NCBI GenBank assembly: GCA_003575245.1 | Contig: NMQN01000767.1 | Coordinates: 1-9,896 of the forward strand | Direction: 5' to 3' | DNA: 9,896 nucleotides | DNA from: Candidatus Atribacteria bacterium 1244-E10-H5-B2 | GTDB lineage: Bacteria; Atribacterota; JS1; SB-45; 34-128 | In this document: in pieces, positions 6,018 to 9,896 of the stretch | Numbering within the stretch: the stretch's first letter is position 1 | How the letters are laid out: the number at the start of each line of letters is the position of its first letter | The notes under the pieces: generated by a model | Told to the model about the DNA's origin: nothing | The model's database searches: none | What the model saw: only the letters and a program-made list of their open reading frames with translations | Made by a program: the position numbers and the translations under genes

Positions 6018-6037
6018 TATTCACCTCCATATTAATA
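5888..6037 (-). repeat. Duplicated segment, copy 2
   Basis: This is the second copy of the 147-nt DUF2089 5' block, 150 nt long with a CAT insertion that adds one Met codon. The common sequence starts at CAGAGAGAGATAG and ends at CCTCCATATTAATA. The two copies lie 350-353 bp apart as a direct repeat. Confidence 0.85.
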
Positions 6038-6065
6038 ATATTAATGTTATTATTAATAATATTAA
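6032..6065. promoter_or_regulatory. Double TTAATAATATTAA operator-like palindrome
   Basis: The 13-bp palindrome TTAATA-A-TATTAA occurs exactly twice, at 6032-6044 and 6053-6065, 21 bp apart (two helical turns). The distal copy covers the -10 box of the minus-strand promoter; the proximal copy lies just past the start site. An 11-nt match sits before the intact DUF2089 gene at 5679-5689. This is the layout of a repressor site, and the DUF2089 HTH protein is the natural candidate binder. Confidence 0.5.
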
Positions 6066-6087
6066 CATAGATGTTTAATAATGTCAA
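6059..6087 (-). promoter_or_regulatory. Promoter of the DUF2089 locus
   Basis: On the minus strand TTGACA (6087-6082) is followed by 17 nt and TAATAT (6064-6059). Transcription would start near 6052, about 35 nt before the ATG at 6017. The boxes and spacer are the same as in the fic promoter. Confidence 0.6.
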
Positions 6088-6255
6088 GTAAAAGAGAAAA
6101 TAATTTATTATTTAGTTAATATTGTTAAGATATAAGACGAAAACTATAGTATAGTAATATATCTTTGGTTTATTCTAAATTTTATTATTAGTGCATACTT
6201 TTTTCTTTCTCTTTACTCGATACGCAATAGGATATATTAGATATAAGTAGTTTTC

Positions 6256-6284
6256 TTGCAATTAAATATTTATTTACGTAGAAT
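6256..6284 (+). promoter_or_regulatory. Likely promoter of the DMT exporter gene
   Basis: TTGCAA at 6256-6261, a 17-nt spacer and TAGAAT at 6279-6284 form a fair sigma-70 promoter. The leader would be about 60 nt. Just before the Shine-Dalgarno lies a short GCTCT-G-AGAGC inverted repeat (6325-6335). Confidence 0.45.
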
Positions 6285-6351
6285 AGATACAAACATTAAC
6301 CGGGTGGAGAAAAAATAATTTGCTGCTCTGAGAGCTCAAGGGGAATGTAAT

Positions 6352-7281
6352 TTGAAAATATCTACTTCTCAAGAGAATTTAAATACTATATTTGGAATAT
6401 TGGCTATATTATTCTGGGGAACCACTATCGCTTTTACACGAAGTCTCACGGAACAGTTAGGACCTTTAACCGCTGCTTCCTGGATATATTTACTGAGTGG
6501 TATCTGGAGTTGTATTTACATGATTAGCAAGCCGGGGGGAATTAAAAAAACCTTCCAGCTTCCCATTTTATATTTAATCGGTTGTGGAGCCTTATTTGTT
6601 TTTTATATGGTTTGTCTTTATTTGGCGGTGGGATTAGCTTTTAGCCGTGAACAGGTTATTGAGGTAAGCATTATTAATTATCTCTGGCCCGGTTTAACCC
6701 TGGTTTTTTCTCTTCCCATTTTACATAAGAAAGGGCGAATAACTTTAATCCCTGGTATTATAATTGCCTTTGCTGGATTTTACCTGGCTACAGTAAACAG
6801 TGGAATGTTTTCCTGGAATGTATTCAAAGGAAATTTCCAAGTAAATTATCTTCCTTACTTGTTAGCTTTTATGGCTGCCATTTCCTGGGGGCTTTATTCT
6901 ATTTTAACTCGCCGCTGGGCTGGCCATGCCGAAGGAGGAGCTGTTCCTATCTTTCTTCTGGTTACCGGATTAATCTTAACTACAGTAAGATTTATGTTCC
7001 CCGAAGAATCTTACTGGACGCCACGTGTTGTAGTGGAGCTTTTATATATGTCTGTCTTCCCCACATTTTTAGCTTATACTTTCTGGGATAGGGCTATGCG
7101 GAAAGGCAATATTATTCTGGTCGCCTCTCTTTCTTATTTTACCCCTTTACTTTCTATAATTATCAGTTCTTTGTATCTTCAGGTGGTAATTAAAGCCAAT
7201 CTCTGGATAGCCTGTGGTCTGGTTATTGCGGGAGCTGTTATTTGCAAATTTTCCGTTATTGATAAAACTGAAAAAATCTAA
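6352..7281 (+). CDS. yddG: DMT-family transporter, YddG-like aromatic amino acid exporter
   Basis: This is a 309-residue inner-membrane protein with about ten hydrophobic segments (roughly 11-30, 38-58, 70-95, 102-124, 128-147, 166-186, 197-213, 227-245, 253-276, 282-300), arranged as two EamA-like halves typical of the drug/metabolite transporter superfamily. The first half has GTTIAFTR near residues 23-30 and INYLWPGLT at 108-116, which resemble YddG, an exporter of aromatic amino acids and similar compounds. The second half has ISWGLYSILTRRW (177-189). The start is TTG at 6352, since AAGGGGA (6338-6344) lies 7 nt upstream and the next in-frame ATG is at residue 57; an ATG at 6345 is out of frame and hits a stop at once. 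It is a single gene with its own promoter. Substrate assignment rests on family resemblance only. Confidence 0.82.
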   Translation: MKISTSQENLNTIFGILAILFWGTTIAFTRSLTEQLGPLTAASWIYLLSGIWSCIYMISKPGGIKKTFQLPILYLIGCGALFVFYMVCLYLAVGLAFSREQVIEVSIINYLWPGLTLVFSLPILHKKGRITLIPGIIIAFAGFYLATVNSGMFSWNVFKGNFQVNYLPYLLAFMAAISWGLYSILTRRWAGHAEGGAVPIFLLVTGLILTTVRFMFPEESYWTPRVVVELLYMSVFPTFLAYTFWDRAMRKGNIILVASLSYFTPLLSIIISSLYLQVVIKANLWIACGLVIAGAVICKFSVIDKTEKI

Positions 7282-7290
7282 CTAAAGCAA

Positions 7291-7309
7291 GGGCCTATGC
7301 AATACGCCC
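7291..7309. repeat. GGGC palindrome, copy B (one mismatch)
   Basis: Arms GGGCCTAT (7291-7298) and ATACGCCC (7302-7309) pair at seven of eight positions around GCA, and CTACA follows. It begins 10 nt after the exporter's stop codon and could serve as part of a transcript end, though no T-run follows. Confidence 0.55.
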
Positions 7310-7414
7310 CTACAATTACAATAATAGATTCCAATTACCTTTTTTAACTTAATAAATTAACTTTCATATCTATAGCTATATCTGTTGGATTATTTTTTCT
7401 GAAAAAAGAAGGAT

Positions 7415-7443
7415 TTTAGAACATTATGGAGTATAGATATAAT
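7415..7443 (+). promoter_or_regulatory. Likely promoter of the aldolase gene
   Basis: TTTAGA at 7415-7420, a 17-nt spacer and a perfect TATAAT at 7438-7443. The start site would be near 7450, about 23 nt before the GTG. Confidence 0.5.
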
Positions 7444-7472
7444 AGAGAAAATAGAAATTTGAGGATAGAGAT

Positions 7473-8147
7473 GTGAAATTAGAAATATCCGAAAAGTTTA
7501 AAAGATTAATAGTCGATACCGGGCAAGAACTATATAAACAGAGTTTAACCATCGGGACCTGGGGGAATATTAGTGTTCTGGATTTTGAAACAGGTCTGGT
7601 TTACATTAAGCCAAGCGGAATGGATTATAATGAAATCAAGCTTGAAGATGTTATTGTACTTGATAAGAAAGGAAAAACAATCGAGGGACTTAGAAAGCCA
7701 TCTATTGAGATGCCCATGCATCTTTCTATATATAATGCCAGGAAGGATGTAGGAGCAATAGTTCACTATCATCCCATTTATTCGAGCGTGTTAGCGGTAA
7801 CCGGCTTTAGTCTTCCGGGAATTTGTGAGGATTTTGTCCAGATAGTGGGAGAAAAAGTTTTATGTGCGAAATATGCTTTGCCCGGTTCAGATGAATTAGC
7901 TGAAAACGCAGTTGTCAGTTTAGGAAATAGGAATGCAGTTTTTCTCCTTAATCACGGGACTCTCTGCGTAGGCAAAGATATAAAAGAGGCAATGAAAGTC
8001 TGCTATGTAGTAGAAAAAACAGCTCATATTTATATTTTAAGTAAAAGCGTTGGAAAGTGCAGGATAATTCCTGAAGAAGATATTAAGATAATGCAAGATT
8101 TCGCCAAGAATGTTTATGGGAAACAGCAAAACAAGTTGAGGTTATAA
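7473..8147 (+). CDS. Class II aldolase/adducin family protein (fuculose-phosphate aldolase-like)
   Basis: This 224-residue cytoplasmic enzyme is of the zinc-dependent class II aldolase type, close in layout to L-fuculose-1-phosphate aldolase. Visible elements are GNIS (31-34) and KPSG (47-50) for phosphate binding, E79 as the catalytic acid, and H98, H100 and H161 as metal ligands. The spacing equals that of the known FucA residues E73, H92, H94 and H155 shifted by six, so the active site is complete. Sugar-phosphate aldolases, ribulose-phosphate epimerases and methylthioribulose-phosphate dehydratases share this fold, so the substrate is open. The start is GTG at 7473, with GAGGA at 7461-7465; the overlapping ATG at 7471 is out of frame and followed by TGA. 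No sugar kinase or isomerase lies beside it. The cyclase gene follows by about 49 nt and may be co-transcribed. Confidence 0.88.
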   Translation: MKLEISEKFKRLIVDTGQELYKQSLTIGTWGNISVLDFETGLVYIKPSGMDYNEIKLEDVIVLDKKGKTIEGLRKPSIEMPMHLSIYNARKDVGAIVHYHPIYSSVLAVTGFSLPGICEDFVQIVGEKVLCAKYALPGSDELAENAVVSLGNRNAVFLLNHGTLCVGKDIKEAMKVCYVVEKTAHIYILSKSVGKCRIIPEEDIKIMQDFAKNVYGKQQNKLRL

Positions 8148-8196
8148 TTTAAAGGGAAGAAAAAAATTATCTTTTGATTTTTAGGAGATGGAAAAA

Positions 8197-9675
8197 GTGA
8201 AAGATATTGAAAAAGCTAAAGAGCGGTTTATAAATGAATTAACAAAATTACGCCAGCAGGTTATTGAATTAAAGGAATCTGAAATTAAACGTAAGAAGAC
8301 AGAAGAAAACTTAAAGAAAAGTCAACAAGAATTTGCCAGTCTATTTAACAGCAGCCCTCAAGCTTTGGTTTATTTAGACCCTAAGAGTAATATTTTAAAC
8401 CTAAACTCCCGTTTTACCGAACTTTTTGGTTATACCTTAAAAGAGGTTAAAGGCAGAAATCTTGATGATGGAATGATTCATTCACTTGATAAGATGAAAG
8501 AAGGAAAATGGTTGACTGAGAAAGCATTGAAAGGACATTTTTATTATGAGACCGTAAGAAAGAAGAAAGACGGAACTCTATTCCCGGTAGCCATTTCTGG
8601 CTGCCAGGTTATAATTGATGGCCAACTCAAAGGATTAATAGTAACATTTGAAAATATCACTGAACGCAAACGAAATGAGAAATTACAAGAGGTTTTATAT
8701 AATATCTCTAAAGCTGCCAATTCACCCATTACTCTTAATCAGCTTTATAAGACTATCCATAAAGTATTAGGTAATATTATTGATACCACTAATTTCTATA
8801 TTGCCTTGGTTGACGTAAATAAAGATGAATTATATTTCCCCTATTATATAGATGAAAAAGACGAAAAAATGCCTACTTTAAAATTTAGCATTACTAATAC
8901 TCTTACTACTTATGTTATAAGGACAGGTAAATCTCTGCTTAATAATAATGAGCAATATAAAGAAATGATTAATCAGGGAATATTGACTCCTATGGGCTCT
9001 ACAACTGATGAATCTATCTGGCTGGGCGTCCCCCTAAAGATAGAAGGTAAGATAATGGGTGCTATGGCTGTCCAAAGCTATACCAATCCTAATCTTTATC
9101 GTGAAGAAGATATTAAACTTATGGAATTTGTCTCTAATCAGATAGCTACTGCTATAGAAAGAAAGAGGATGGAAGAGGAACTAAAAAGATTAGCTCATTA
9201 TGACACACTTACCGGGGCATATGATAGAGGGTATGGTTTAGGGCTTCTTCAAAGACAATTAAAATTATCTAAAAGAGACAAATCCCCTTTATTGTTAGCC
9301 TATTGTGATTTAGATAATCTAAAAGATGTTAATGATGAATTTGGTCATGAAGAGGGAGATAGAGCTATGGTCCAAGTAGCTAAACTCTTTAAATCTATCT
9401 TAAGGGAGGTAGATATTATCACTCGGATGGGAGGAGATGAGTTTTTATTAATCTTCTTGGATAGTTCTTTAAACGAAATAGCTATAATTAGAAAAAGATT
9501 AAACAGGGAATTAGCCCGGTTAAATCATATTTCCAAAAAACCTTATAAAATAGAATTTAGTACAGGATTTTCTAATTATGATCCTGCTAATCCTCAGTCG
9601 ATGGATGAATTAATCCGAATAGCTGATGAGAATATGTACAAAGAGAAGAAGAGTAAAAATAAGGGAAGGTTATAA
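8197..9675 (+). CDS. PAS-GAF-GGDEF diguanylate cyclase
   Basis: A soluble signalling protein that should make cyclic di-GMP from two GTP. Residues are numbered from the GTG at 8197 (492 aa): a charged coiled coil at about 1-45, a PAS domain at 45-157 ending in FENITERKR, a GAF domain at 162-322, and a GGDEF domain at 333-490. The GGDEF signature is intact at 412-416 and the product-inhibition site RxxD (403-406) sits five residues before it. Metal-binding D371 in CDLD, and ND..GH..GD, are present. The usual Asn of LTGxxNR is Asp here (LTGAYDR, D343). I prefer GTG at 8197 because AGGAG (8183-8187) touches the ATG at 8188, too close for that start, but is 9 nt from the GTG. No membrane helix is seen, so the signal sensed by PAS or GAF is probably cytoplasmic. 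Confidence 0.92.
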   Translation: MKDIEKAKERFINELTKLRQQVIELKESEIKRKKTEENLKKSQQEFASLFNSSPQALVYLDPKSNILNLNSRFTELFGYTLKEVKGRNLDDGMIHSLDKMKEGKWLTEKALKGHFYYETVRKKKDGTLFPVAISGCQVIIDGQLKGLIVTFENITERKRNEKLQEVLYNISKAANSPITLNQLYKTIHKVLGNIIDTTNFYIALVDVNKDELYFPYYIDEKDEKMPTLKFSITNTLTTYVIRTGKSLLNNNEQYKEMINQGILTPMGSTTDESIWLGVPLKIEGKIMGAMAVQSYTNPNLYREEDIKLMEFVSNQIATAIERKRMEEELKRLAHYDTLTGAYDRGYGLGLLQRQLKLSKRDKSPLLLAYCDLDNLKDVNDEFGHEEGDRAMVQVAKLFKSILREVDIITRMGGDEFLLIFLDSSLNEIAIIRKRLNRELARLNHISKKPYKIEFSTGFSNYDPANPQSMDELIRIADENMYKEKKSKNKGRL

Positions 9676-9713
9676 ATTAGTTGTTAGTGAATAAACCTAG
9701 CGTAGAGCGTGGA

Positions 9714-9734
9714 ACGTATCACGTATCACGTATC
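9714..9734. repeat. Three tandem copies of ACGTATC
   Basis: The 7-mer ACGTATC is repeated three times without gaps, about 40 nt past the cyclase stop. The unit contains the palindrome ACGT. It is probably a slippage product, or half of a longer intergenic repeat. Confidence 0.7.
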
Positions 9735-9757
9735 GAGTAAAAAACTAAGATTCAAGT

Positions 9758-9830
9758 GTAGGGGCACAATGAATTGTGCCCTTTCTATATTACTGCTTTT
9801 TCCCGTGGGCACGATGCATCGTGCCCCTAC
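9758..9830. repeat. Two GGGC palindromes, copies C and D, in a composite inverted repeat
   Basis: Copy C has arms GGGCACAAT (9762-9770) and ATTGTGCCC (9773-9781). Copy D has arms GGGCACGAT (9807-9815) and ATCGTGCCC (9818-9826). The outer ends GTAGGGGCAC (9758-9767) and GTGCCCCTAC (9821-9830) are exact reverse complements, so the whole 73-bp block is also an inverted repeat, like paired REP elements. Copy C followed by TTTCTAT could end the cyclase transcript. The rest of 9676-9896 holds nothing else I can support. Confidence 0.65.
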
Positions 9831-9896
9831 AACATATTATATATTTTCTTATAATCTATTCCTAACTAACTAATTTATTTTATATTTATTATTTGT

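Larger units (their letters stand above)
6018..6351. other. Gene-free 334-nt divergent promoter region
   Basis: No ORF is credible here. The stretch separates the minus-strand DUF2089 locus from the plus-strand exporter gene. It holds a promoter for each direction and the double palindrome at 6032-6065. Confidence 0.7.

Noticed and set aside
6299..6345. GGGTGGAG before the exporter as a T-box antiterminator
   Set aside because: Only part of the T-box signature is present; no specifier stem or terminator can be drawn.
8188..8196. ATG start for the GGDEF protein
   Set aside because: AGGAG abuts this ATG with no spacing; the GTG at 8197 has a 9-nt spacing.

Overview
This 9.9-kb window is AT-rich bacterial DNA with strong Shine-Dalgarno sites and several TTG/GTG starts. 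It has sigma-70-type promoters of the form TTGACA-17-TAATAT, iron-sulfur proteins, and many short intergenic palindromes. It fits a low-GC anaerobe such as a Clostridia-like Firmicute or an Atribacterota-type lineage; the sequence alone does not settle the phylum. I see no tRNA, rRNA, CRISPR array, intact transposase or phage gene.

Left part (1-3191, plus strand). A promoter decorated with repeated TGATAATA sites drives a stand-alone Fic protein (probable AMP-transferase) with its own inhibitory motif and a C-terminal winged helix. Two diverged copies of a GGGACGGTTCT-type repeat and a 61-nt hairpin bracket an unrecognised secreted protein. After that come a 48-codon ORF, which looks like a cut-down N-terminus of an ACT-domain-like protein, and a small two-helix membrane protein. 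The last two share an ATGA stop/start overlap.

Middle part (3210-6017, minus strand). A cysteine-rich protein with a winged-helix-like N-terminus and two 4Fe-4S motifs has two near-identical palindromes in its promoter region. Upstream of it lies a small regulatory set: a SHOCT-like protein and a DUF2089 zinc-ribbon/HTH regulator that carry the same short helical motif, plus a partial second copy of the DUF2089 gene. The second copy has lost a zinc cysteine and is joined to an unrelated tail. Its promoter has two exact 13-bp palindromes 21 bp apart, one covering the -10 box, which suggests autoregulation.

Right part (6352-9675, plus strand). A YddG-like DMT exporter, a class II aldolase with a complete metal site, and a PAS-GAF-GGDEF diguanylate cyclase follow. 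The aldolase and cyclase are close enough (about 49 nt) to be co-transcribed. Short GGGC...GCCC palindromes of one family lie downstream of genes at four places. Their arms differ in sequence but stay paired.

No single locus is an obviously new system. The strongest leads are the duplicated DUF2089/SHOCT regulatory locus, the Cys-rich winged-helix ferredoxin, and the repeat families with paired arm changes.
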